Part shown: piece after piece, positions 25,391 to 33,556 of the stretch
How the letters are laid out: each line of letters starts with the position of its first letter
How positions within the stretch are numbered: position 1 is the stretch's first letter
DNA from: Candidatus Palauibacter poriticola
GTDB lineage: Bacteria > Gemmatimonadota > Gemmatimonadetes > Palauibacterales > Palauibacteraceae
Direction of reading: 5' to 3'
NCBI GenBank assembly: GCA_012270965.1
Contig: JAAXHJ010000092.1
Span: 1 to 64,000, forward strand
DNA length: 64,000 nucleotides
The notes under the pieces: generated by a model
Databases searched by the model: none
Told to the model about the DNA's origin: nothing
What the model saw: the letters and a program-made list of their open reading frames with translations, nothing else
Position numbers and translations under genes: made by a program

Positions 25391-25918
25391 ATGAATGTTC
25401 CGCTGACATCCCTTCCGGATTCCGCCCGCGTCTGGGTTTACGGGACGGATCGTCCGCTGACCCCCGAGGAGCGCGAGGCGCTCTTGGCCGACCTGCGCGC
25501 ATTCGTCGACATCTGGACCGCCCACGGGGCCGCGCTCCGGGCGGGCGTGGAATGGGTCGAAGATCGGTTCGCGATCGTCGCCGTGGACGAAGCCTCGGCC
25601 CCCGCGTCCGGGTGCTCGGTCGACGCGATGGCCCGGCGGCTCGGCTCGCTCGAGGAGCGGCTGGGTTGCTCGCTCCTCGACGGCACGCGCGTGTTCTACC
25701 GGGACGAGTCCGGCGCGATCGAGAGTTGCGCGCGGGCGGAGTTCCGGGCGCGGGCGATGACGGGGGCGATCAGCGACGCGACCCCCGTCTTCGATCCCAC
25801 CATCGACACGTTGGGGGAGCTGCGGGCAGGCCAACTCGAGCGCCCGGCCTCCCGCTCGTGGCACCGGCAACTCCTGGCAGTCCATGGCAAGACCCCGGGT
25901 CGCCACCGAGAGCGGTGA
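25391..25918 (+). CDS. conserved hypothetical with SGCSxD motif
   Basis: The 175-residue protein has a patterned core: SARVWVYGTDRPLTPEEREA, FVDIWTAHGAALRAGVEWV, FAIVAVDEASAPASGCSVDA, MARRLGSLEERLGCSLLDGT and RVFYRD. I recall relatives in Bacteroidota and Gemmatimonadota that databases sometimes label ABC transporter ATPase, but no Walker A or B motif is present, so that label is not supported. The start is ATG 25391. The last ~20 residues overlap sequence vaguely like the intergenic repeat family. Confidence 0.55.
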   Translation: MNVPLTSLPDSARVWVYGTDRPLTPEEREALLADLRAFVDIWTAHGAALRAGVEWVEDRFAIVAVDEASAPASGCSVDAMARRLGSLEERLGCSLLDGTRVFYRDESGAIESCARAEFRARAMTGAISDATPVFDPTIDTLGELRAGQLERPASRSWHRQLLAVHGKTPGRHRER

Positions 25919-25985
25919 GGTGCCCGCCTGACAAGGCTCGACGAGCTAGGCCGCCCCGGCGGACGGCCCTGAGGCGGGGACCGGC

Positions 25986-27146
25986 GTGACGGAGGCCCCG
26001 GGCGGTGGCGCCTCGGGCGCCGCGCGGGGGAAGCTGGCCTTCGCGCTCTCGGGTGGCGGGGCGAGGGCCGCCTACCAGACAGGCGTGCTGAGCTACATCG
26101 GCAGGCGGCTGTCGGGACTTCGGATCCCTCTCCTCACCGGAGTCTCGGCGGGTGCGATCAACGTGGGTTTTCTCGCCGCCCACGATGGAAATCTGCGCGC
26201 CGCAACGCAGGCTCTGAGGCGTCGCTGGCTCTCGCTCACCACCGAGGAAGTGTTGCGTACGAACCCCGCCTCCCTGCTCAAGGTGGGCCTGCGGCTGGGA
26301 GGATCGCTCCTGGGCGGCGGCACCGGCCTGAGCCCCCGTTTCAGGAGCCTCGTCGACACCTCGCCGCTGCGGGAGTTCATCGAGCGCAACGTCGACCGCG
26401 GGGGGATCGGGGCCCGGATCAGGGCGGGGAAGCTCGAAGCGGTGGGTCTCACGGCGATGTCCTACCAGACGGGGCGCACGGTCCTCTTCGTACAGGGAGA
26501 CCCGCGCGCGGGGCCCCGGCGCGCGAGCGCTCACTACCGACTCGTGCGGGCGGACATTTCGGTGGACCACATCCTGGCCTCGGCGTCGATTCCGCTCGTG
26601 TTCCCGGCCGTCAAGCTCGGGCAGCAGTACTACGGAGACGGGAGCTTCCGCACCGCCGCCCCGCTGGCGCCGGCGATTCACATGGGGGCGGACCGCATCT
26701 TCACGATCTCGGCCCGTTACCGGCGGTCCGAACTGGAGGCGCGGGCACCGGACACGACCGGATACCCGCCGCCGGCGAGAGTCCTCGGCCTGCTGCTGAA
26801 CTCGGTCTTTCTCGACACGCTGGACTGGGACGCGGCCGCGCTGCGCCGGATCAATCTCCTCGTCAACCGACTCCCCCGCGAGGTGTCCGAGCGCCAAGGT
26901 CTGCGCCGCGTGGACCTGCTCATCCTGAGACCTTCCCGGGACATCGGGAAGCTGGCCCGCGACTTCGAGATCGAACTTCCTCCGGCGCTGAGGTTTCTCG
27001 TGCGAGGTCTGGGAACGCCGGACATCAAGACCGCCGACTTCGTGAGCTATCTCCTGTTCGAGAGCGAGTACATCCGGACGCTGGTGGAGCTGGGAGCCTC
27101 CGACGCCGAAGCGAACTGGGGCCGAATCGAGGCATTCCTCACGTGA
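25986..27146 (+). CDS. patatin-like phospholipase
   Basis: The 386-residue protein has the patatin catalytic dyad: an oxyanion loop LSGGGARAAYQTGVL, the nucleophile Ser54 in TGVSAGAIN and Asp218 in YYGDGSFR. No signal peptide is seen, so a cytoplasmic or membrane-surface lipid acyl hydrolase is likely. It starts at GTG 25986. Its stop overlaps the GTG of the SbcD-like gene (GTGA), so the phospholipase and the nuclease genes are translationally coupled. Confidence 0.88.
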   Translation: MTEAPGGGASGAARGKLAFALSGGGARAAYQTGVLSYIGRRLSGLRIPLLTGVSAGAINVGFLAAHDGNLRAATQALRRRWLSLTTEEVLRTNPASLLKVGLRLGGSLLGGGTGLSPRFRSLVDTSPLREFIERNVDRGGIGARIRAGKLEAVGLTAMSYQTGRTVLFVQGDPRAGPRRASAHYRLVRADISVDHILASASIPLVFPAVKLGQQYYGDGSFRTAAPLAPAIHMGADRIFTISARYRRSELEARAPDTTGYPPPARVLGLLLNSVFLDTLDWDAAALRRINLLVNRLPREVSERQGLRRVDLLILRPSRDIGKLARDFEIELPPALRFLVRGLGTPDIKTADFVSYLLFESEYIRTLVELGASDAEANWGRIEAFLT

Positions 27147-28264
27147 CTGCTCAGCAGACGATCGTCCACTTCGCCGACCTCCACCTCGACTCCCCGTTCG
27201 CGTGGTGCGAGGCGACGGGCGACGTGGCGCGGCGGCGGCGCGAGGCGCTTCGCGACACCCTGCTCGCGATCATCGAACTCGTGCGCTCGACCGGCGCCGA
27301 CGCGCTCTTCTGCGGAGGCGACCTGTACGAGCATGATCGCGTCACCCCGGACACGTCGAAATTCCTCCGGCAGACGTTCGCTTCTCTTATCCCCGTGCCG
27401 GTCTTCATCGCCCCCGGCAATCACGACTGGCATGGGTCGTCCAGCATCTACGCGACGGAGGAATGGAGTCGAAACGTCCACATCTTTCGCGAGAGCGCAC
27501 TGCGGCCGGTAAGGCTCGCGGCCGGGATCACCCTGTGGGGCGGGGCACACCAGGCTCCGGCCAATACGGACAACTTCCTCGGAGGCGGCTTCCGGGTCTC
27601 CGGGCACGGGGCGCACTTCGCGCTCTTTCACGGCGCCGAGCGGTCGTGGCTGGCGGAACAGGGCGAGGGGAAGCTGCCCCACGCCCCCTTCGATGCGGCC
27701 GACGTTCGGGAAGCCGGACTCGATCATGCCTTTCTCGGTCACTACCACCGGCCGGCGGATCGCTCGCATCACACGTATCCCGGCAATCCGGACCCCCTCT
27801 CATTCGGAGAGGACGGCGAGCGGGGAGCCGTCGTGGCGACGATCGACGCGAAGGGCGCGGTGACGCGCGAACGTCACGTGGTGGCGGTCACGGAGCTGCA
27901 CGACCTCCGGCTCGACGTCACCGGCAAGACGAACCGTCAGCAGATTCGCGACCTGCTGCGCGACATGACGGAGGACCTTTCGGGTCTCGCGCGCCTTACG
28001 GTGTGCGGGGACTTGGAACCGTCGCTCGACTTCCAGGAGAACACGATCCGCGACCAGCTCTTGGAGACGTTCGCCGCCGTCCAGATCCGAAAGTCGGGGC
28101 TGGGGGTCGCCTATCCGCTCGACGAGATCGAGCGGGAGCCGACGGTGCGGGGCCAGTTCGTAAAGGCGGTTCGGGGGTCGGAGTTGACGGAGGAGGAGAA
28201 GCGCCGCGTCTTGAGGATGGGACTCCGGGCGCTCGACGGGCGCGACGACCTCGAGGTGCTGTGA
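27143..28264 (+). CDS. SbcD/YhaO-like metallophosphoesterase (exonuclease subunit)
   Basis: A 373-residue protein with all calcineurin-like metal motifs of Mre11/SbcD nucleases: HFADLHLDSPF, FCGGDLYEHD, APGNHDWHG and LGHYHRP, followed by a capping region and a C-terminal helical part. Start GTG 27143 overlaps the patatin stop; the stop overlaps the ATG of the SbcC-like gene (TGATG). It should form an Mre11-Rad50-type complex with that ATPase and process DNA ends. Confidence 0.88.
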   Translation: MTAQQTIVHFADLHLDSPFAWCEATGDVARRRREALRDTLLAIIELVRSTGADALFCGGDLYEHDRVTPDTSKFLRQTFASLIPVPVFIAPGNHDWHGSSSIYATEEWSRNVHIFRESALRPVRLAAGITLWGGAHQAPANTDNFLGGGFRVSGHGAHFALFHGAERSWLAEQGEGKLPHAPFDAADVREAGLDHAFLGHYHRPADRSHHTYPGNPDPLSFGEDGERGAVVATIDAKGAVTRERHVVAVTELHDLRLDVTGKTNRQQIRDLLRDMTEDLSGLARLTVCGDLEPSLDFQENTIRDQLLETFAAVQIRKSGLGVAYPLDEIEREPTVRGQFVKAVRGSELTEEEKRRVLRMGLRALDGRDDLEVL

Positions 28265-31140
28265 TGCGCTTCGAGGCCGCTCAAGCCCATGCGTTCGGTC
28301 CTTTCCGGGGTGAGACGCTGGAACTCGGCTGTGGCATGAACGTCGTCTTCGGCCCCAACGAGGCCGGCAAGTCGTCTTGGCACGCGGCGCTCTACGCCGG
28401 GCTTTGCGGCGTGCGGCGCGGCCCGGGTCTACGCCGGGAGGAGAGGGAGTTCGCGGCCCGCCACAAGCCGTGGGACGGCGAGGAGTGGGAGGTGGGGGCC
28501 GTCGTCGCCCTCGGGGACGGGCGGCGCGTGGAGCTGAGGCACGATCTCGCCGGGAAGGTCGAGAGTTCCGCGCTGGACGCGGGCGTCGCGGGACGGGACT
28601 ACTCGGACGAGATCCTGTTCGACGGGGCTCCGGACGGGTCGCGCTGGCTGGGACTCAACCGGCGCACCTTCCTCGCCACCGCCTGCGTGCGGCAGGCCGA
28701 TATCCTCAGGGTCCGGGATCAGGCCGGCGCGCTGCAGGAGGACATGCAGCGCGCCGCGGCGACGGCGGGAGCGGACGCGACGGCGGCCGCCGCGCTGCAG
28801 CGACTCGAGGATGTGCTCCGGGAGCGCGTGGGTTCCACGCGAGCCCCGACGAAGCCGCTCATCGTTTCGGAGAGGAGGTTGGCGGGGGCGCACGAGGCCT
28901 TGGGGGCGGCCCAGGAGGCGTACCGCGACTTTCGGACGCATCGCTCCGAGATGGAACGCTTGGAGGAGGCGGCGGCGGCGGCCGAGTTGAGGACCGCGGG
29001 CGCCGAGGCCGTTCTCGCTCGAGCCGATGCCGACGCGTTGGCCGAGCGGCTGCGTGAGGCGCGGGCGCTGCACGAGAGGTTCCCCGCCGGCGCGCCCCAC
29101 GCGGGGCCCGAGGGCGGGGGGCTGGCCGCGGTTATTGGAGCGCTCACGAAGTGGGATGACCTCCCCGCCCCGGTGGAGCTGACGGAGCCGTCGGCGCGCG
29201 ACATCGAGGAGAGGATCGCGACGGCCGATGCGGGGCTTGCGGCCGCGCGCGCGGTGGCTGCGGAGACCGCCGGCCTGAAGGCCGAGACTCGCCTTGCCCG
29301 CGTTCGCGACCTGCTGCCGCTCTTCCCGGAGGGCGGGCCCCGGGGTTCTCCCGAGGAGGATGCGAGACTGGAGGAGGTCCGACAGGCGCTGCACGCCTTC
29401 GAGTCGCTCTCCGAGGCCGAACCGCCGACCGGGCGGAGCGTCGAGAACATCGAGGCGGAGCTGGACGATCTCCAAGTGAGGCGGGAGACGGCCGCAGCGG
29501 AACCCACCCGTCCGTCGGGTGCCCCATGGCTGGTGGGAGGGGCCATCGCGGTGGTCGGAGGCACCGGCCTGGCGCTGCTCGTGCCCGAGCTTCGCGCGTG
29601 GGGGTTCGTCCTGTTCGCTGCCGGGGTCGTAGGCGTGGTCGTGCGCCTCTGGCCCCGGCGGTCCGGGAGCGCGCGCGCCGACGACTCGCAGATTGCGCTC
29701 GCCCTCGACCTACGCCGCGACACCCTCACCCGGGAGCTGAAGAGCGCGCGATCGGCTCAGAAGCGCTACGACGCCGACCTCCGCGCCCGGCGGAAAGCGG
29801 TGGAGCGTCTCCGTGAACTCGCGGATGCCGACGACGCGGACTCGCTCGAAGCGGAGGCCCTGGCGGAGTCGTTGCGCCGCAGACTGGAATCCGCGCGCGC
29901 CGCAAGGGCGGAGGCTGTCCAGCGGGGCGCGCAGTGGGATGAGCTGCAGGGCCTATTGGCCGGGTCGTCCGCCGACGAACTCACCGCCGAGACGAACCGG
30001 CTCCGGCAGGAGGCCGACCACCTCCTCGCGCGCGCCGATGAGAGGCGGCTGGCCAAGGTGAGGGACCGGGGCATCACGCGCGGCGAGGTGGCCGAACTTG
30101 AGCGCTGGACCCAGGCGCGGCGTCGTGAGTGGAGCAACCAGCGGGCGAACCGTCTCGCGGCGGAAGAGCTGGCGGCGCGCCGGGCCGAAGCGGTCGCCGA
30201 CGCCGGGAGGTCGCTGCGCGAAGCGGGGGAGCGGGTCGGCGTACGCGCCGAAGACGACTCCGGCCTGGCCCACGCTCTGGAGACTTGGCGCGCCGACCGT
30301 GAGCGGGCCTTGGAGAAGGCCGGCGAGCGCGCCGAAGCGTGGGATAGCCTGCAGCGGCTGCTCGGCGAGCGCACCCTCGACCAGCTCGATCAGGAGGTGG
30401 AGCAGCGCCGGCTGCGGGCCACCCATCTCATGGAACGGATAGGGGATGACGCGGTCGCCGAGGCTCGCGCGAGGCAGCCCACCGAGGAGGCGCTTGAGAG
30501 TTTCCGGCTGGAGGAGAGGGCGGCGCGCGCGAAGGTGCAGCACGCGGCCGGCCAGCTCGCGGCACGGGAACAGCGCCTCCCCAGCGTGGCGGACGCTGAG
30601 GACGCGCTTGCGGCGACGGAGCGCGAGCGGGAACGGATCCTACGCCTGAAGGACACCCTTGATCACACGATCGGCTTTCTCAGGGAGGCGGAGGACCGCG
30701 TCATGCGCGACATCGCGCCGAGGCTCATGCAGACCGTGCTTGAGTGGCTGCCGACGGTAACGGACGGCCGTTACACGGGGTGCCGAGTCGATCCAAGCAG
30801 CCTCCTCATTGAGGCCCGGACGCCGGGGGGACGCTGGCGCGATGCCGAACTGCTATCGCACGGCACGACCGAGCAGGTCTACCTCCTGCTGCGCTTCGCC
30901 CTCTCCCGCCACCTCACGACCACCGGCGAGGCGTGCCCGCTCATCCTCGACGACGTCGTGGCCGCCTCCGACGCGGAACGAAAGGAGGCCGTGCTGCGAA
31001 CGCTGCAGGCCTTGGCGGAATCGACCCAGGTCATCCTCTTCACCCATGAGGAGGATGTGCGGGCTTGGGCGGACCGGAACCTCGCCGAGCCGGACGGACG
31101 TCTGATCGAACTCGGCGGACCGCGACGCGATGCCGGATAA
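28264..31140 (+). CDS. SbcC/YhaN-like SMC-type ATPase with central membrane hairpin
   Basis: The 958-residue product begins with a Rad50-like head: FGPFRGETLELGCGMNVVFG and Walker A GPNEAGKSS (30-38). Long Glu/Arg/Ala-rich coiled coils fill 160-850. The C-terminal head has LLSHGTTEQVYLLLRFALSR (signature region) and Walker B CPLILDDVVAASD. Near residues 421-463, where Rad50 has its hook, are two hydrophobic helices (WLVGGAIAVVGGTGLALLVP and GFVLFAAGVVGVVVRLW), so the tips should sit in the membrane, as in YhaN-type proteins. No CxxC zinc hook is seen. I use ATG 28264; the open frame further upstream is antisense-type noise over the sbcD gene. Confidence 0.88.
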   Translation: MRFEAAQAHAFGPFRGETLELGCGMNVVFGPNEAGKSSWHAALYAGLCGVRRGPGLRREEREFAARHKPWDGEEWEVGAVVALGDGRRVELRHDLAGKVESSALDAGVAGRDYSDEILFDGAPDGSRWLGLNRRTFLATACVRQADILRVRDQAGALQEDMQRAAATAGADATAAAALQRLEDVLRERVGSTRAPTKPLIVSERRLAGAHEALGAAQEAYRDFRTHRSEMERLEEAAAAAELRTAGAEAVLARADADALAERLREARALHERFPAGAPHAGPEGGGLAAVIGALTKWDDLPAPVELTEPSARDIEERIATADAGLAAARAVAAETAGLKAETRLARVRDLLPLFPEGGPRGSPEEDARLEEVRQALHAFESLSEAEPPTGRSVENIEAELDDLQVRRETAAAEPTRPSGAPWLVGGAIAVVGGTGLALLVPELRAWGFVLFAAGVVGVVVRLWPRRSGSARADDSQIALALDLRRDTLTRELKSARSAQKRYDADLRARRKAVERLRELADADDADSLEAEALAESLRRRLESARAARAEAVQRGAQWDELQGLLAGSSADELTAETNRLRQEADHLLARADERRLAKVRDRGITRGEVAELERWTQARRREWSNQRANRLAAEELAARRAEAVADAGRSLREAGERVGVRAEDDSGLAHALETWRADRERALEKAGERAEAWDSLQRLLGERTLDQLDQEVEQRRLRATHLMERIGDDAVAEARARQPTEEALESFRLEERAARAKVQHAAGQLAAREQRLPSVADAEDALAATERERERILRLKDTLDHTIGFLREAEDRVMRDIAPRLMQTVLEWLPTVTDGRYTGCRVDPSSLLIEARTPGGRWRDAELLSHGTTEQVYLLLRFALSRHLTTTGEACPLILDDVVAASDAERKEAVLRTLQALAESTQVILFTHEEDVRAWADRNLAEPDGRLIELGGPRRDAG

Positions 31141-31169
31141 GTTGCCGGCCGAATCGACGCGAGGTGCCG

Positions 31170-32192
31170 CTACTTGAAGACCTTGTAATCGGTCGAGTGC
31201 CCCGGATTCACCTTGACGCTCGGATCGAGGTGGTGCACCGCATTGTTCACGGCGATCGCGGCCTCGCCGAAGCCGGTCGAGATCAGCTCCAGCTTCCCGT
31301 CGTAGGTCGCAATGTCCCCCGCCGCGTAGACCCCGGGCAGGTTCGTGCGCATGCGCGAGTCCACCACGATGCACCTCTTTCGCAGTTCGAGCCCCCATTC
31401 GGCGATGGGGCCCAGATTCGGAACGAAGCCGATCAGCGCGAGGATCTCGTCGACCTCGAGCCGCTCGATCTCTTTCGTCTTCGTGTGCCCAATCGTCGCG
31501 GCCTCGACCCGCTCGCCACCGTGGATCTCCCGCACCGTATAGAAGGTCCGGAGCCGCAGTTCGCCCCGTTCATGCGCCCCCTCGACCTGGGCAACCGTGC
31601 TTTCGTGCGCCCGATAGCGGTCGGACCGGTGGATCTGCGTGAGTTCGGCCGCGATGTTGCGCAGCGCCCAACTCCAGTCGAAGGCGGAGTCGCCCCCGCC
31701 GACCAGGAGAACGCGCTTCCCGCGGAATGATTCGGGATCCCTCACGCGGGTCGTGATTCCCCGGTTCAGGAACTCGTCCCAGCCGGGCACCCGCAGCGTC
31801 CGGCTCTTGAAGGCTCCCTTCCCCCCGGCGATGACGACGGTGCGCGTGGGTCGCGGCCCCTTGTTCGTGCGCAGGCCGAAGCCGCCGTCATCGGGATTGA
31901 GATCAAGGACGCGCTCCCCCAAGCAGACGTCCGCGTTGAACTGGAGGCCCTGCGCCACGAGGTCCCGGGCCAGATCCTTGGCCAGAATCCGGGGGAAACC
32001 GGCCACATCGAAGACATCCTTCTCGGGGTACAGCGCGGTCAGTTGTCCACCGAGTTCGGGGAGGGCATCGATGACGCGGGCCGAGACGCCGCGCATCCCG
32101 GCGTAGAAGAGCCCGTAGAGACCGGTCGGACCGCCCCCAATGATGGTGATGTCGACTGTTTCTTTCTCCACACCCAAGCCGTTTCGAGGCAT
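31170..32192 (-). CDS. thioredoxin reductase-like ferredoxin/flavodoxin-NADP+ reductase
   Basis: The 340-residue flavoprotein has a FAD motif (ITIIGGGPTGLYGLFYAGMR), ELGGQLTALYPEKDVFDVAG, an NADPH motif (LLVGGGDSAFDWSWAL) and a C-terminal FAD loop (GVYAAGDIATYDGKLELIST). The CxxC disulfide of thioredoxin reductases is absent, which marks the type 2 FNR group. These transfer electrons between NADPH and ferredoxin. I start at ATG 32192; the longer in-frame extension to 32261 is translated palindromic repeat. Confidence 0.88.
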   Translation of the reverse strand: MPRNGLGVEKETVDITIIGGGPTGLYGLFYAGMRGVSARVIDALPELGGQLTALYPEKDVFDVAGFPRILAKDLARDLVAQGLQFNADVCLGERVLDLNPDDGGFGLRTNKGPRPTRTVVIAGGKGAFKSRTLRVPGWDEFLNRGITTRVRDPESFRGKRVLLVGGGDSAFDWSWALRNIAAELTQIHRSDRYRAHESTVAQVEGAHERGELRLRTFYTVREIHGGERVEAATIGHTKTKEIERLEVDEILALIGFVPNLGPIAEWGLELRKRCIVVDSRMRTNLPGVYAAGDIATYDGKLELISTGFGEAAIAVNNAVHHLDPSVKVNPGHSTDYKVFK

Positions 32193-32204
32193 TCGGAGAT
32201 GTTG

Positions 32205-32268
32205 GCAGCCCGTGGGAAAAGCCCCGCTGCGTTCGAGCGGCGTTGACGCGGGGTTTTTCACGGGCTGC
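32205..32268 (-). repeat. interspersed palindromic element (copy 3, near perfect)
   Basis: GCAGCCCGTG (32205-32214) and CACGGGCTGC (32259-32268) are exact inverted repeats. Inside, GGAAAAGCCCCGC faces GCGGGGTTTTTC across the core GCTGCGTTCGAGCGGCG. The last base meets the stop codon of the phosphatidyltransferase gene, and the element separates it from the reductase gene. The long stem with A/T tracts could also serve as a terminator. Confidence 0.85.
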
Positions 32269-32846
32269 TAGGCCGCGCTCCTCCATTCCCGCCGGAGGCA
32301 GTGTGTTCCGTAATCGATGATCGCCCAAACCGACGTCACGCCGACGAGCAGCACGAGGGCGGGAACATATCGAGGGTTGAAAATCAGAGCGAGGAGCGTA
32401 AGAAACTGCAGGCCCGTGGCGGTTTTCCCCGGCCACCGGGGCCTGAAGGGAAGGATGATGGACACAAGCCGGGCCAGAAGATAGCACCCGGCCGTATAGA
32501 GGTCCCGGAGGATCAGGATCACGAATGAAACGCCGTCAAGGCCGCCCGCCGCCAAGAAGCCGGAGAGCGCGAGCAGGACGAAGAGCTTGTCGCAGAGCGG
32601 ATCGAGCAGGAGTCCGACCTGGGAGCGCGTGCCGCTTACGCGGGCGATGAACCCATCGAGGACATCCGTTGCACCCGCCGTGGCCACGAGCATGGCCATC
32701 ATGCGGGGGTCCGAGACGACGATGAAGGCGAGCCCGAGCGGTATACGGCTCAGGGACAGGAGATTCGACAGGGTCAGAAACCCCGGATCGTGTGTCTGTA
32801 TCGGATTCCTCCGCTCGGACCTCGTCGACGGACCCGCCCCACGCAC
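32268..32846 (-). CDS. CDP-alcohol phosphatidyltransferase (PgsA-like)
   Basis: The full family signature is present: DVLDGFIARVSGTRSQ, then VGLLLDPLCDK, giving the D-x2-DG-x2-AR-x8-G-x3-D-x3-D metal site. Several membrane helices follow (LFVLLALSGFLAAGGL, VPALVLLVGVTSVWAIID). It makes phospholipids such as phosphatidylglycerol phosphate. The start is unclear: homologues begin close to LTLSNLLSLSRIPLG, but no ATG, GTG or TTG lies there; in-frame GTG 32846 (inside a tandem repeat) or GTG 32864 is the nearest. The stop lies on the arm of a palindromic element. Confidence 0.8.
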   Translation of the reverse strand: MRGAGPSTRSERRNPIQTHDPGFLTLSNLLSLSRIPLGLAFIVVSDPRMMAMLVATAGATDVLDGFIARVSGTRSQVGLLLDPLCDKLFVLLALSGFLAAGGLDGVSFVILILRDLYTAGCYLLARLVSIILPFRPRWPGKTATGLQFLTLLALIFNPRYVPALVLLVGVTSVWAIIDYGTHCLRREWRSAA

Positions 32847-32998
32847 GGGAAGATCCCGCCCCACGCACGGGAAGATGCACGTTCCCGGGGCGGGTCTCCA
32901 GTACCCCGGGGAGCCTCGCGGAGGGTTCGCCGCGTACAGCGACCGCACGAGATCCAACGCAGCGCGCCGCACGAGATCCAACGCAGCGCGCCGCGCGA
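32833..32998 (+). repeat. two short tandem repeats between pgsA-like gene and ssb
   Basis: A 22-base unit (CCCGCCCCACGCACGGGAAG plus AT) is perfectly duplicated at 32833-32876. Further on, a 24-base unit containing CGCACGAGATCCAACGCAGC occurs twice, with a third partial copy, at about 32944-32998. They fill the region between the two minus-strand genes and may have displaced the original start of the phosphatidyltransferase gene. Confidence 0.8.
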
Positions 32999-33025
32999 GA
33001 CCCACGGCGGCGCCCGGCGCGAGGT

Positions 33026-33400
33026 CTACCGCGGAAGCTCGGCGCTGTCGGTTGCGGTATCGTCGCTGTTCGGCCGCGGATCCAGCATCACCATATCCTC
33101 CACGACCACGTCCACGGTGGGGATCGCGATGCCATCGCGCTCGAACGACCCGTACTCGAGGTGGCCCTCGACGTAGAGGCGCGAGCCCTTGTGCACGTAC
33201 TCGCCGACCGTTTCCGCCTGACGGCGCCAGAATGTGAGCCGGTGCCAATCCGTCCGACGCTGCGTCTCCCCGTTCTTGCGGAACACGCGGTTGGTGGCGA
33301 GCGACAGGTGTGCGACGGCGGTGCCGGAGGCGGTCTCGCGCACATCGGGGTCGCTGCCGGCGTTTCCGACGAGAATGACCCGATTCACGGTTCTCGACAT
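33026..33400 (-). CDS. ssb: single-stranded DNA-binding protein
   Basis: The 124-residue protein carries the SSB OB-fold signatures: MSRTVNRVILVGNAGSDPDV, GTAVAHLSLATNRVF, TDWHRLTFWRRQAETVGEYV, HKGSRLYVEGHLEYGSFERD and VVVEDMVMLD. The ATG at 33400 follows AAAGGAGAG. SSB coats single strands in replication and repair. The tail is very short (NSDDTATDSAELPR) and lacks the conserved acidic DDDIPF-like tip that recruits partners in most bacteria, so this may be a secondary SSB. Confidence 0.9.
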   Translation of the reverse strand: MSRTVNRVILVGNAGSDPDVRETASGTAVAHLSLATNRVFRKNGETQRRTDWHRLTFWRRQAETVGEYVHKGSRLYVEGHLEYGSFERDGIAIPTVDVVVEDMVMLDPRPNSDDTATDSAELPR

Positions 33401-33556
33401 GATTCTCTCCTTTGTGATGCGTGCATGGGCGCGGTTGGGCGCGGCGAGGCACACGAATTTCGGATCCGAGCAGGAGCCTTCAAACCGCATTTCATCCACG
33501 GCCGGAGCTGGGGGATCCTACCTTGACGCCGCGACCGGAAGAGGGTCTGCTCAGGG

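Noticed and set aside
25391-25918. Candidate missing ATPase of the MacB-type pump
   Set aside because: No Walker A, signature or Walker B motif is present in this protein, so it cannot be the pump's ATPase.
31141-31169. Terminator between the SbcC-like gene and the convergent reductase gene
   Set aside because: The 29-base gap has no hairpin of more than four pairs.
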